Assembly (NCBI GenBank): GCA_012031035.1
Contig: JAAUUT010000060.1
Span: forward strand, 1-33,581
DNA: 33,581 nucleotides
From: Candidatus Altimarinota bacterium
Lineage (GTDB): Bacteria > Cyanobacteriota > Cyanobacteriia > Cyanobacteriales > Microcystaceae
Reading direction: 5' to 3'
Position 1 is the stretch's first letter; each line of letters opens with the position of its first letter. Positions 16,614 through 25,645 of this stretch are shown piece after piece. The position numbers were made by a program, and so were the translations under genes. The notes beneath the pieces are model-generated. The model was not told where the DNA came from, did not search any database, and saw only the letters and a list, made by a program, of their open reading frames with translations.

Positions 16614-18131
16614 CTAATTATTAATTTGTCCCTGGATGCGATGGTTTAAACGACCGGAACGAGAAGCTAGACGTGCTTTTCCCGCATCCGCCCAATTTTG
16701 GAGAAACTGGATTTGTTCTTGCGCCGTCCGCGCCAAGGGAATAATCTGGCTGGCAGATTCTAGAATATCATCGGTGGTAAAATCTCGATTTTGAGAAAAA
16801 CCGATGTGCATCGCTTCGATCAGGGTTTGTTCGATTTCTGCGCCAGAAAAATCGGGCGTTTCATAAGCCAGTCGTTTGATATCGTAATTTTTGATATTAT
16901 GCGGGCGCAGCCGAGATACATGGACGCTAAAAATGGCTTCTCGTTCCTCTTGGGTAGGCAAACCGACAAAAAAGATTTCGTCAAAGCGTCCTTTACGCAG
17001 CATTTCTGGGGGTAAAGCTTGAATATTATTTGCCGTCGCCACCACAAATACGGGCGATTTCTTCTCAGCCAACCAGTTGATAAACGTGCCAAAAACGCGA
17101 CTCGTGGTTCCGCCATCGCCTCTTCCTTCCACGCCAGCAAAGGCTTTATCGATTTCGTCGATCCAAAGAACGCAAGGGGCGAGGGCTTCTGCTAAACTTA
17201 TCATCTGTCGGGTGCGAGATTCCGATTCTCCTACTAATCCGCCAAAAAGACGACCGACATCGAGGCGGAGTAGAGGTAAGTGCCAGTGATGGGAAATCGC
17301 TTTTGCTGTCAGCGATTTGCCCGTTCCTTGAATGCCGACCAGCAGTAAGCCCCTGGGATAGGGCAATCCGTAGCTTCTGGCGCGATCGCTAAATGCTCCA
17401 CCCCGTCTTAATAACCAGTCTTTTAAGCTATCTAACCCCCCGATATCGGCGATTTGTTCGGTGGCGGGATAAAAGTCTAAAATTTGCGTTTGTCGAATCG
17501 ATTGACGTTTCTCTTCTAGAATGAGTTCGACATCTTCAGCTTCGATATTCCCCCGACTGGCAATACAGCGAGTGAGGACGCGACGAATTCTTTCTAGGGA
17601 TAATCCTTGGGAGGAACGAACTAACTCATCTAGTAACTTATCGGAAAGCGATTGTCCGATGGAAATGAGTAGGCGTTGAATTTCCGAACGAATTTCGCTT
17701 CCATTAGGCAGGGGAAAATCGACAACGGTAAAGACTTCGGTTAATTCTGCGGGAATTTCTAGATGGGGAGAGACGATAACTAGGTTTTTGGGTTGTGACT
17801 TTAATTTTCGGGCTAAATTGCGGAGTTTGCGAGAAATAGAAACATCTTCTAAAAAGCGATGAAAATCTCGAAAAATAAAAACTCCACCGACATTTGAAGG
17901 TAATTGCTCGATATATTCTAGAGCTTGTAGGGGATTGCGCCGTCCCACTCCTTCGTTATTGGGATTGTCTTGATAGCCATCGACAAAATCCCAGATGTAG
18001 ATAGAACGATTGCCGATTTGTTTGGCACAAGACGCGATCGCGGCTTCAACTCGTTCTTCTTCTGGCGTGGGGATGTAAATTAGCGGATAGCAAGCTCTGA
18101 GTAGTAATTCAAACTCTTCACTAAAGCTCAT
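16614..18131 (-). CDS. ycf46: Ycf46-type AAA ATPase
   Basis: A 505-residue cytosolic AAA ATPase of the type encoded by plastid ycf46 and conserved in cyanobacteria. The N-terminal domain (about 1-215) contains LLLRACYPLIYIPTPEEERV and VFIFRDFHRFL; it resembles a degenerate ATPase module. The AAA core has Walker A GIQGTGKS (266-273), Walker B WIDEID (323-328) and a likely arginine finger in MLRKGRFDEIFFVGLP. Ycf46 has been linked to photosynthetic carbon uptake in Synechocystis, as far as I recall, but its substrate is not established. It is the first gene of a four-gene minus-strand run. Confidence 0.93.
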   Translation of the reverse strand: MSFSEEFELLLRACYPLIYIPTPEEERVEAAIASCAKQIGNRSIYIWDFVDGYQDNPNNEGVGRRNPLQALEYIEQLPSNVGGVFIFRDFHRFLEDVSISRKLRNLARKLKSQPKNLVIVSPHLEIPAELTEVFTVVDFPLPNGSEIRSEIQRLLISIGQSLSDKLLDELVRSSQGLSLERIRRVLTRCIASRGNIEAEDVELILEEKRQSIRQTQILDFYPATEQIADIGGLDSLKDWLLRRGGAFSDRARSYGLPYPRGLLLVGIQGTGKSLTAKAISHHWHLPLLRLDVGRLFGGLVGESESRTRQMISLAEALAPCVLWIDEIDKAFAGVEGRGDGGTTSRVFGTFINWLAEKKSPVFVVATANNIQALPPEMLRKGRFDEIFFVGLPTQEEREAIFSVHVSRLRPHNIKNYDIKRLAYETPDFSGAEIEQTLIEAMHIGFSQNRDFTTDDILESASQIIPLARTAQEQIQFLQNWADAGKARLASRSGRLNHRIQGQINN

Positions 18132-18561
18132 TTTTTATTAATTTGTTATTGATAAACAGCGATCGAGCAACTCAGAGGGTGTTTTGGAAGTGTATGAATG
18201 TTCGATCCCCTTTAGCCCTTGAAAAGAAGAAACTTAATCAGTGCAAGTCCACTTTTTTAAGGGTGATTTAGGAGTATCTATCATTTTTAATAACTTTTCA
18301 AACATCCTCTACGAGGGATTTTTATTGACTGTGTAATATCACTTATATTAAGCGACGAGAGTTTAATTTTAAAAAGAACGTTTAACGTGGAAATCGCATC
18401 GATTTCAAAAAGCATTTCTAGATCTAAACTGCTGACTAAAACTTGAATATCCCTACTGATAACTGAAATAGCGATCGCCAAGCACAAATACTACAGATGG
18501 TCGTTTGCTAGATTGATCAGGAAATAGTTATCATTTTCCCAATCATTACCAAGCTCAGCTT
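18132..18561. other. Gene-free stretch between ycf46 and cydA
   Basis: This 430-base stretch must hold the divergent promoters of ycf46 and cydA. It contains the MITE-like element at 18174-18310 and otherwise AT-rich DNA. No ORF here resembles a protein I know, and no clear RNA gene or promoter boxes could be assigned. Confidence 0.6.
18174..18310. mobile_element. MITE-like non-coding element with terminal inverted repeats
   Basis: The ends AGAGGGTGTTTTGGAAGT (18174-18191) and the complement of AGAGGATGTTTGAAAAGT (18293-18310) match at 15 of 18 positions. The interior has AAGTCCACTTTTTTAAGGG and GATTTAGGAG, words common in cyanobacterial miniature elements and IS ends. At 137 bp with no ORF it fits a non-autonomous element. 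A target duplication is not clear. Confidence 0.62.
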
Positions 18562-20003
18562 ATGGATTTTTTGTCTAACACCGTCGTGCTGTCGCGAATG
18601 CAGTTTGCGCTAACCGCTATATTTCATATGCTTTGGCCGATACTAACCACAGGCATGGGAATTTATCTGGTGATTGTCGAAGGACTTTGGCTAAAAACTC
18701 GCAATTGTGATTACTACTACCATGCCCGTTTTTGGTCGAAGCTTTATATCCTTAACTTTGGCATCGGTGTTGCGACGGGGATTCCGATGGAATTTCAGTT
18801 TGGAACTAACTGGGCACCGTTTTCTGAAGCAGTTGGCAACTTTTTTGGCAGCCTGATGGGGTTTGAAGCGACTTGGGCGTTTATGCTCGAAGCTGCCTCT
18901 TTGGGCATTATGGTATTTGGCTGGGAGCGAGTCAATCCTACCATTCACTACATTTCTACGATTTTGGTGGCATTTGGAGCCAATTTGTCAACCTTTTGGA
19001 TTTTGACGGCAAATTCCTGGATGCAAACGCCTGCGGGTGGGAAATTAATCGAGGGCAAGTTTATCATCAGCGATTATTTTCAGGCGATTTTCAATCCATT
19101 TATGCAAATCAGCGTACTGCATATGTTTTTTGCCACGCTGGAAACCTCCTTATTTGTCATTGGTGGGATTAGTGCCTGGTATATTCTCAAGCAACGCCAT
19201 CCAGCCTTCTTTGCCAAGTCTTTAAAAATTGTTTTAGCGGCTGCGATCGCGGTTGCCCCATTACAAATCTACATCGGACATTTGAGTGCCGAACAAGTTT
19301 ATCACTATCAACCCACCAAACTCGCCGCCATGGAAGCGCAGTGGGAAACAACCCCAGCAGGACAATCGGCAGATTGGAGCCTTGTTGCATTCCCCAACGA
19401 CAAAGCACAAAAAAATGATTGGGAAATTGCGATTCCCAATGGATTGGGCTATATTTTGGAATTCAAAAAAATCTTTCCGAACCCGTATTGGGACTCAAAG
19501 AATGGCAACCGAGCGATCGCCCGCATCTGGTAGGGTTAATCTACTATTCTTTTAGGATTATGGTCGCGATCGGTTTCTTTCTAGCAGGACTGATGCTTTG
19601 GAGTACGCTGGCGTGGCTACTCGGCCAACTGTCCCCAGAAAAAATTCCCCAGCAACGTTGGCTGATGCGTGCTTGGATATTCGCCGCTCCCTTGGGCTAC
19701 ATTGCTGTAGATTCGGGTTGGATTGTGCGCTGTGTCGGACGACAGCCGTGGACGGTTTACAATCAACTTCGTACCGTCGATTCTGCCTCTCATCTGCCTC
19801 CTAGCAACGTCCTAACCACATTAATCTGTTTTACATCGGTTTATTTTCTGTTGTTGGTTGCTGCCTTATACTTTGGTAGTCGCATTATCCGTAAAGGTCC
19901 AAATCTAGCGCTACCCATCCCAGGCATTGACGACCAACCCGCATTAATTACTACTCCTGGTCAATTTGTTCCAGACGAGCGTCCCGTAGAAACGCAGCAA
20001 TAG
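18562..20003 (+). CDS. cydA: Cytochrome bd-type quinol oxidase subunit I, interrupted by a one-base frameshift
   Basis: Haem-binding subunit of the bd-type terminal oxidase, which reduces oxygen with quinol without pumping protons. Likely haem ligands are H22 (AIFHMLWP), H187 (SVLHMFFAT) and the methionine of FRIMVAIGF. FEATWAFMLE and GRQPW are also present. The first frame stops at 19533 after LGYILEFKK; the rest continues in another frame from the A-run at 19465-19471. One extra A (eight instead of seven) restores EFKKNLSEPVLGLKEW and yields 480 residues, the usual size. The Q-loop is short, as in CIO-type enzymes. In DSGWIVRCVGRQPW the glutamate known from E. coli (GWxxxExGRQPW) is a cysteine. 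cydB follows after eight bases. Confidence 0.93.
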
Positions 20004-20011
20004 GATTTGAT

Positions 20012-21025
20012 ATGGAAACACTTAAATATTTCCTTCCCCAAGTATGGTTTGGGATTTTAGCCCTTTTCCTTTTTCTCTACGTTATGCTCGATGGGTTTGA
20101 CTTAGGGGTAGGTATTTTATCTGTCACCTCCTCTAATGAGGAACGCCGAGGCATTTTAATGACCAGCTTGAGCAACATTTGGGATGCTAACGAAACCTGG
20201 TTAGTTCTCATGGGAGGCAGTCTATTTGGTGCATTTCCCCTTGCTTACGCCACGATTCTCAATGCTCTCTACATTCCCATTTGCATGATGCTTTTTGGAT
20301 TGATTTTTCGTGCTGTCGCCTTTGAGTTTCGCGAACACGCCCAGCGAAAATTTTTTTGGAATTATGCCTTTGGTGCGGGGAGTTTTTTGGCAGCACTCGG
20401 TCAAGGATTCGCCCTCGGTGCGGTACTATCGGGGGTTAACGTGGATGAGGCGGGTCATTTTATCGGCGGCACTTGGGACTGGTTAAGCTGGCCATCGATG
20501 GTGACGGCGCTTACCTTAATCCAAGGTTACGTCTTGATTGGTTCTACTTATTTGATTTGGAAAACTTCAGGAGAATTACAAGAAACGCACTATAGAACCG
20601 CAAAAATTGCGGCTTGGACGACGCTACTGGGGGCAATTTTTATCACCCTAACAACGCCTATCTTCTATGAAAGCGTCAGAACTCGTTTGCTCGAACAACC
20701 ACTCGTTTATATTTTTGGCATCATTCCCATCCTCGGAATTATTTTAATCTCGCAACTCCTTACCAGCCTCGATCGCAAACAAGAAAGAGCGCCTTTTGTC
20801 TGGACAATTCTCATTTTCGTACTGACGTTTATTGGCTTAGCGTTGGTTGTCTTCCCTTACATCATTCCCCCAACGATCACCATTTATGAAGCAGGAGCGG
20901 ATTTAAGCGCACTAGTCTTTATGTTGATTTTTGTGGGTTTCCTTATTCCCGTGATGTTGTTCTACAACCTCTATCAATATGTCGTGTTTCGGGGTAAAGT
21001 TGCTGGAAATGGTTATGGAGATTAG
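20012..21025 (+). CDS. cydB: Cytochrome bd-type quinol oxidase subunit II
   Basis: A 337-residue integral membrane partner of CydA. It starts METLKYFLPQVWFGILALF and has the family signature YVMLDGFDLGVGIL, then WDANETWLVLMGGSLFGAFP and about eight membrane helices. It is complete and begins eight bases after cydA, so the two are surely cotranscribed. If the cydA frameshift were real, this subunit would have no partner, yet its own frame shows no decay. The gene converges with the DUF3291 gene, whose stop lies 72 bases away. Confidence 0.96.
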   Translation: METLKYFLPQVWFGILALFLFLYVMLDGFDLGVGILSVTSSNEERRGILMTSLSNIWDANETWLVLMGGSLFGAFPLAYATILNALYIPICMMLFGLIFRAVAFEFREHAQRKFFWNYAFGAGSFLAALGQGFALGAVLSGVNVDEAGHFIGGTWDWLSWPSMVTALTLIQGYVLIGSTYLIWKTSGELQETHYRTAKIAAWTTLLGAIFITLTTPIFYESVRTRLLEQPLVYIFGIIPILGIILISQLLTSLDRKQERAPFVWTILIFVLTFIGLALVVFPYIIPPTITIYEAGADLSALVFMLIFVGFLIPVMLFYNLYQYVVFRGKVAGNGYGD

Positions 21026-21097
21026 ACCTCTTGTGTCATTGTTCATTGGTGTAACTTCCGGCATAACATTGTTGTTCCAGCAAATTTATACCTGACA

Positions 21098-21625
21098 TCA
21101 GATAGTGTCGGTTGGTTCTGATACAGTAGGATTATTATGTCGTGTAGCTATGAGGGGTGGATAAGGCTTTGCAAAGGTAAAACATTCAGGTGAATCCCCG
21201 TGCAAGCTAAGATACTCCAGTTTGGCTTTACCCTCCTCAATAGTGGGTAAATGTTCGGCAAGAATCCACCACATTGCAAAATGTTCGCCTTGGAGCTTTT
21301 CAAACCATTGACGGCGACGGACAAAAAACTCAACATGCAAACTTTTATAAACATAAACTTTTAGCTGTTCTACACTCCGCCAAACTGATAAATTAATAAG
21401 CATTTTTGGATCGGGATAGGCTCGAATGTCGGTTGCATTGTCAGATGAAGTTTTTAGTCGCCAAACGAAACCCGGACTTTGCTCGGCAATGGCATTGACC
21501 TCATTAAGCGCATCAGCAAATTCAGCCATGATTGGAGCTTCTATAGGAGCTTTCATGAGAGCAATGTTGATTTGAGCAAGATAATAATTCTGCTGATGCA
21601 GTAAATTCACTTTTTCTCTAGTCAT
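21098..21625 (-). CDS. DUF3291 domain protein
   Basis: A 175-residue protein from ATG 21625, chosen because AAGGA precedes it by five to six bases; an upstream in-frame start at 21712 overlaps the regulator gene and is less likely. The domain is recognised from YYLAQINIALMKAPIEAP, GFVWRLKTSSDNATDIRAY, MLINLSVWRSVEQLKVYVY, RRRQWFEKL and FAMWWILAEHLPTIEEGKAKLEYL. It resembles dimeric alpha/beta-barrel haem-degrading or monooxygenase-like folds, but the biochemical role of DUF3291 is not established. It lies 47 bases after the AraC-type gene on the same strand and is probably controlled by it. Confidence 0.85.
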   Translation of the reverse strand: MTREKVNLLHQQNYYLAQINIALMKAPIEAPIMAEFADALNEVNAIAEQSPGFVWRLKTSSDNATDIRAYPDPKMLINLSVWRSVEQLKVYVYKSLHVEFFVRRRQWFEKLQGEHFAMWWILAEHLPTIEEGKAKLEYLSLHGDSPECFTFAKPYPPLIATRHNNPTVSEPTDTI

Positions 21626-21672
21626 AGTTCCTTGCCTCAACAACCATGTTCTTAAGTATTTAAGAACTGAGG

Positions 21673-22513
21673 CTAATCTGTCTTGAACGATGTTGACATT
21701 TTGCGATAGCAACCTGGCGTAATTCCGAAAATGCGTTTAAAATGACGAGTCAGATGGCTTTGATCTGACATCCCAACAGCGATCGCAGCATCCGCGACAG
21801 ACATCCCTTTCTCTAGAAACTGCTTTGCTTTTCGCACCCGAATTTGGTTTAAATAAGTAAAGGGTGGCATTCCCACTGCTTGACGGAATACACGAATTAA
21901 ATAGGAACGATTGAGATTGGTGATTTCTACTAGTTGTGCCAATGAAATATCGTTCCTGAAATTATCATGGAAGATACTCCTTAATTAAACGAACGGCTTG
22001 ATGTTCTTTATTAAGGCGAATAGAACAAGTTTTGAGAGTAGCATGGTGAAGCAGGATGGCTGACAAAACTTCGACTAACAGAGATTGTTGTTCTAGTCGC
22101 TCTTGTGAATATTCAAGTACTGCGTGTAGAGAAAAGACACTTCTCGACAGAACCTCATTTTGAACGACAGCATCCCTAAAATAGGGAAATCCATCGATTT
22201 GAACCTCAGCAGCTATTTGTTGAATGAAGTCAATACTGGGATACAGCATTCGATAGGTAAGTGGCAATTCCTCAGCCGAGTAGCCCGTGTGCGCTTCCTC
22301 TGGATTCATGAAAATAACACTTTTGGGAGGAGCTAAATAAGTAGTACCTTGATAATAGTTGCCTCCTACTCCAGCCTCGATGATACCAATAGAATAGCTT
22401 GGATGAGAATGACGAGCATAGCTGAAGCGAAGTGCTTTTGCCCGGAATAACTCTAAGTTATCAAATTCAGGAATTAACCAATACTTTGTATTCTGATGAG
22501 TCGAATTACCCAT
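21673..22513 (-). CDS. AraC-family transcriptional regulator, interrupted by a one-base frameshift
   Basis: Two frames join into one 279-residue regulator. The N-terminal part (from ATG 22513) is a cupin-type ligand-binding domain: ARHSHPSYSIGIIEAGVGG and VIFMNPEEAHTGYS. It stops after RLIKEYLP at 21965. The C-terminal part contains the double helix-turn-helix: SLAQLVEITNLNRSYLIRVF and MSVADAAIAVGMSDQSHLTR, then HFKRIFGITPGCYRK. The plus strand has GG at 21969-21970; removing one base gives KEYLHDNFRNDISLAQLVE, a continuous linker. This is the only frameshift here that needs a deletion rather than an insertion to repair. The ligand is unknown; the DUF3291 gene downstream is the natural target. 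Confidence 0.87.
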
Positions 22514-22753
22514 GTTAGGAGAACAAACTGTGCGGTAAATTTATGCTAGAAAATTTGGTATAACTTTGCCAAAAAGTACAATCGAGCGTTTGTTATTTTA
22601 AGAACAAAGCGGCGGGCAGCTTTCCTCTCCCCTCTAAGAAGGATGGGGTCAACAGCCGTTTTCCTGGTGACAAAACAATTGTCAATTTACAACTCACAAT
22701 TCACAATTGATTAATCATCGATTCAATTCAAAAATTAGCCTCGCAAAAGCATC

Positions 22754-23815
22754 ATGAATCAGTCTTTAATCCCCGTAATTCTCGCAGGCGGTAAAGGAGA
22801 ACGGTTTTGGCCTCTCAGCCGCAAACATCGCCCCAAACAGTTTCTTTGTCTCGATGGTAGCGGCAAAAGTCTCCTGCAAGCAACAGCCGACCGACTTTTG
22901 CCCATCGCAGGCGGTTGGGAGAATTTATGGGTTATCACCTCTGCGTTGATTGCTGATGGCGTGAGAGAACAATTACCCCAACTAACAGAAGCTAACTTAT
23001 TAGTCGAACCAGAGGGGAGAGATACGGCTCCTGCCGTTGCCTGGGCGACGCTAGAAGTGTCTAAGCGCTATGGTAAAGATGTGGCGATCGGCTTTTTTCC
23101 AGCGGATCACTGGATTGCAGATGAGGCAGCTTTTCAGAAAACGCTTAAAGCAGCAACTCAATTAGCGCTAAGGGAAGCGTCTATCGTAACGCTAGGGATT
23201 ACCCCAAACCAACCTTCTACGGGTTACGGATATATCGAACAAGGAGACGCTAAGGGAAGTTTTGAAGGATTGCCCGTTTATTGCGTCAGTCGCTTTACCG
23301 AAAAACCCGATCGCGATACGGCAGAATCTTTTATACAAACGGGGCGTTTTAGCTGGAATAGCGGGATGTTCATTTTTCGGGCGGGAGTTGTTTTAGATGA
23401 GTTAGAAACCTATGCGCCTAACATTATCCGTCCTCTCCTAGAAAAAGGAAAAGAAGCTTATTCTGAGTTAGAAAAGAAAAGCATTGACTACGCTTTGATG
23501 GAAAAAACGCAATTAGCTTGTGTTTTACCCGCAAATTTTGGCTGGGACGATTTAGGCGACTGGAATGCGATTGAGAGATTGTTAAAAGGGGATAACGAGA
23601 ATGTTGCTTTAGCTAAACACGTAGGACTCGATACCAGAGGGGCGATTCTTTATTGTAGCGACGAAGGCGAGGCGATTGTTACTATTGGGCTAGAAGATGT
23701 TGTTGTCGTGCGCGATCGCAATGTTACGCTCATCGTCCACAAAGATCGCACTCAGGAAATTAAACAAGTCATTAAGTTACTTCAAGGCGATCCAGAATTG
23801 GAGAAATTGTTATAG
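22754..23815 (+). CDS. manC: Mannose-1-phosphate guanylyltransferase
   Basis: Makes GDP-mannose from mannose 1-phosphate and GTP, feeding polysaccharide and glycan synthesis. The protein has 353 residues and a nucleotidyltransferase fold. Signature LAGGKGERFWPLSRKHRPKQ (10-29), the FPADHW motif (115-120), STGYGYIE and FTEKPD (181-186) are intact, followed by NSGMFIFRA and FGWDDLGDW. It is the short form without the C-terminal phosphomannose isomerase domain. The start ATG at 22754 is the only good one. No other GDP-sugar gene is next to it. Confidence 0.94.
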   Translation: MNQSLIPVILAGGKGERFWPLSRKHRPKQFLCLDGSGKSLLQATADRLLPIAGGWENLWVITSALIADGVREQLPQLTEANLLVEPEGRDTAPAVAWATLEVSKRYGKDVAIGFFPADHWIADEAAFQKTLKAATQLALREASIVTLGITPNQPSTGYGYIEQGDAKGSFEGLPVYCVSRFTEKPDRDTAESFIQTGRFSWNSGMFIFRAGVVLDELETYAPNIIRPLLEKGKEAYSELEKKSIDYALMEKTQLACVLPANFGWDDLGDWNAIERLLKGDNENVALAKHVGLDTRGAILYCSDEGEAIVTIGLEDVVVVRDRNVTLIVHKDRTQEIKQVIKLLQGDPELEKLL

Positions 23816-23839
23816 TCAGTTAAAAAATTATGAATGATA

Positions 23840-23884
23840 AATTATGAATTATGAAATCAACTCCGTAGTTCATAATTCATAATT
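23840..23884. repeat. AT-rich inverted repeat between manC and the UbiB gene
   Basis: A 16-bp perfect inverted repeat: AATTATGAATTATGAA (23840-23855) and its complement at 23869-23884, separated by 13 bases. Its words are the same as in the repeat at 5969-6014, so a dispersed family exists in this genome. Confidence 0.82.
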
Positions 23885-23908
23885 CAGCATTCTAAATTCA
23901 TAATTTAT

Positions 23909-25558
23909 ATGTTTTCTCTTACTAAAACGAGTTCCCGTCAGCGAGAAATTATCGAAATAGTCTTCAGTAATGGCTGGTATTACATGAGAGGACTTCTAAC
24001 GGGTGGGAAAACTGGCGAACCCCAAATTCCTCCCCCAGAAGTTCTCCGAAAAATCTTAGTAGAATTGGGGCCGTTTTATGTCAAACTGGGACAACTTTTA
24101 AGTACCCGTCCCGATTTATTATCGCCCGATTATATTCAAGCCTTAACTGCCTTACAAGCTAACGTTCCTCCCGTTACTTGGGAAGCGATTGAAGTTGTTA
24201 TCAAACAACAACTACAAAAGCCGATAGAAGAGGTTTTTACCGCTATTAATCCCATTCCAATTGCAGCAGGTTCGATCGCGCAAATTCATCGCACTACATT
24301 AAAAGATGGTCGCGAAGCAGCTATCAAAGTTCAACGTCCTGCAATTGATAAAATTGTCGCTCAAGATATTATTTTAATTAAAGGCATTGCCGAGTTAGTT
24401 TCGCTAACAGAATTCGGACAAAATTATGATGTTGTCAAACTCGCTGAAGAGTTTACCCAAGCTGTCAAGGCTGAGTTAGATTTTACTCTAGAAGCAACTT
24501 ATACCGACCAACTCAGACAAAATTTAGCCCAAAGTCGTTGGTTCGATCCGCAAGATTTAGTCATTCCTAAAATTTATTGGGATATTACAACCGAAAAACT
24601 CTTGGCGATGGAATGGTTAGAAGGAAAACCTTTACTAGATGCCGAGATTTTTCCCTCACAAGAAGGACAATTAGTTAGCGATCGCAAAAAAGAAATTACA
24701 ACGCTTCTTTTTCGTGCTTTTTTTCAACAAATGTATCTCGATGGTTTCTTTCATGCCGATCCCCATCCTGGTAATGTTTTTTATTTACAAGATGGACGAG
24801 TAGCCCTAATTGATTTTGGCATGATTGGCTGTTTAGATCCGCGAACGCAACAAATTTTGACTGAAATGTTATTAGCCATTGTCGATTTAGATGCAGGAAC
24901 TTGCAGTCAATTAACCCTAGAATTATCCGAATCTGTAGAATCGATTAGCTTAGCTCGCTTAACCGCCGATTACGAGCGAATGCTTAGGAAGTATTACAAT
25001 CTCAATTTAACTCAATTTAATTTCAGCGAAGTTGTCTATCAAATCTTACAAATTGCTCGTAACAATAAAATTAAAGTTCCAGGGAATTTGGGACTCTATG
25101 CAAAAAGCTTAGCAAATTTAGAAGGTCTTGCCCGTCAATTCAACCCTGAAATCAACGTACTTGATGAAGTCAAACCGTTGATGACTGATTTGTTTCGCCG
25201 TCAATTAATTGGCGATACGCCTTTACAAACTAGCCTTAGAACAGTTCTCGATTTGAAATCAATATATCTTAAATCTCCGCGAAGAATAGAAACCTTATTG
25301 GATCGCCTCAGTTCGGAAACTTTGCAATGGAATTTTAAGATAAAAGAATTAGAACCGGTGCGAAAAAGTTTGGAGTCTTCAGCCAATCGACTTTCCTTTA
25401 GTATTGTTGTCGGTTCGTTAATTATTGGTGCGGCGATTATTTCTACAGGCGCACAAACACAACAACTCTCTTTAATTAGTAATATTCTTTTTGCATCTGC
25501 GAGTTTATTGGGATTGTGGTTAGCAATTAGTATTTTGCGATCGGGAAGATTAAAATAG
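23909..25558 (+). CDS. UbiB/ABC1-family protein kinase-like ATPase
   Basis: A 549-residue member of the UbiB/AarF/ADCK family, which supports quinone biosynthesis or lipid metabolism through an atypical kinase fold with ATPase activity. Family hallmarks are present: the KxGQ motif (VKLGQ, 58-62), the Ala-rich loop AAGSIAQIH (119-127), the nucleotide lysine in AAIKVQRP (K140), HADPHPGN (282-289) and DFG (302-304). The C terminus has two hydrophobic helices (about 495-515 and 525-545), which probably anchor it in the membrane. Cyanobacteria carry several paralogues, and I cannot say which quinone or lipid pathway this one serves. It is 93 bases downstream of manC with a hairpin repeat between. 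Confidence 0.92.
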   Translation: MFSLTKTSSRQREIIEIVFSNGWYYMRGLLTGGKTGEPQIPPPEVLRKILVELGPFYVKLGQLLSTRPDLLSPDYIQALTALQANVPPVTWEAIEVVIKQQLQKPIEEVFTAINPIPIAAGSIAQIHRTTLKDGREAAIKVQRPAIDKIVAQDIILIKGIAELVSLTEFGQNYDVVKLAEEFTQAVKAELDFTLEATYTDQLRQNLAQSRWFDPQDLVIPKIYWDITTEKLLAMEWLEGKPLLDAEIFPSQEGQLVSDRKKEITTLLFRAFFQQMYLDGFFHADPHPGNVFYLQDGRVALIDFGMIGCLDPRTQQILTEMLLAIVDLDAGTCSQLTLELSESVESISLARLTADYERMLRKYYNLNLTQFNFSEVVYQILQIARNNKIKVPGNLGLYAKSLANLEGLARQFNPEINVLDEVKPLMTDLFRRQLIGDTPLQTSLRTVLDLKSIYLKSPRRIETLLDRLSSETLQWNFKIKELEPVRKSLESSANRLSFSIVVGSLIIGAAIISTGAQTQQLSLISNILFASASLLGLWLAISILRSGRLK

Positions 25559-25645
25559 CGATCGCGTTGATGAATGCAAGTAAACTACAAGATTTAACGA
25601 GATCGTGAGTTGGTGATTAGACCTTCAGGAAAACTGATAGCTGAT

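Noticed and set aside
22514-22753. Small RNA or regulatory element between the AraC-type gene and manC
   Set aside because: Only AT-rich words such as CACAATTCACAATTG are visible; no clear structure or motif.
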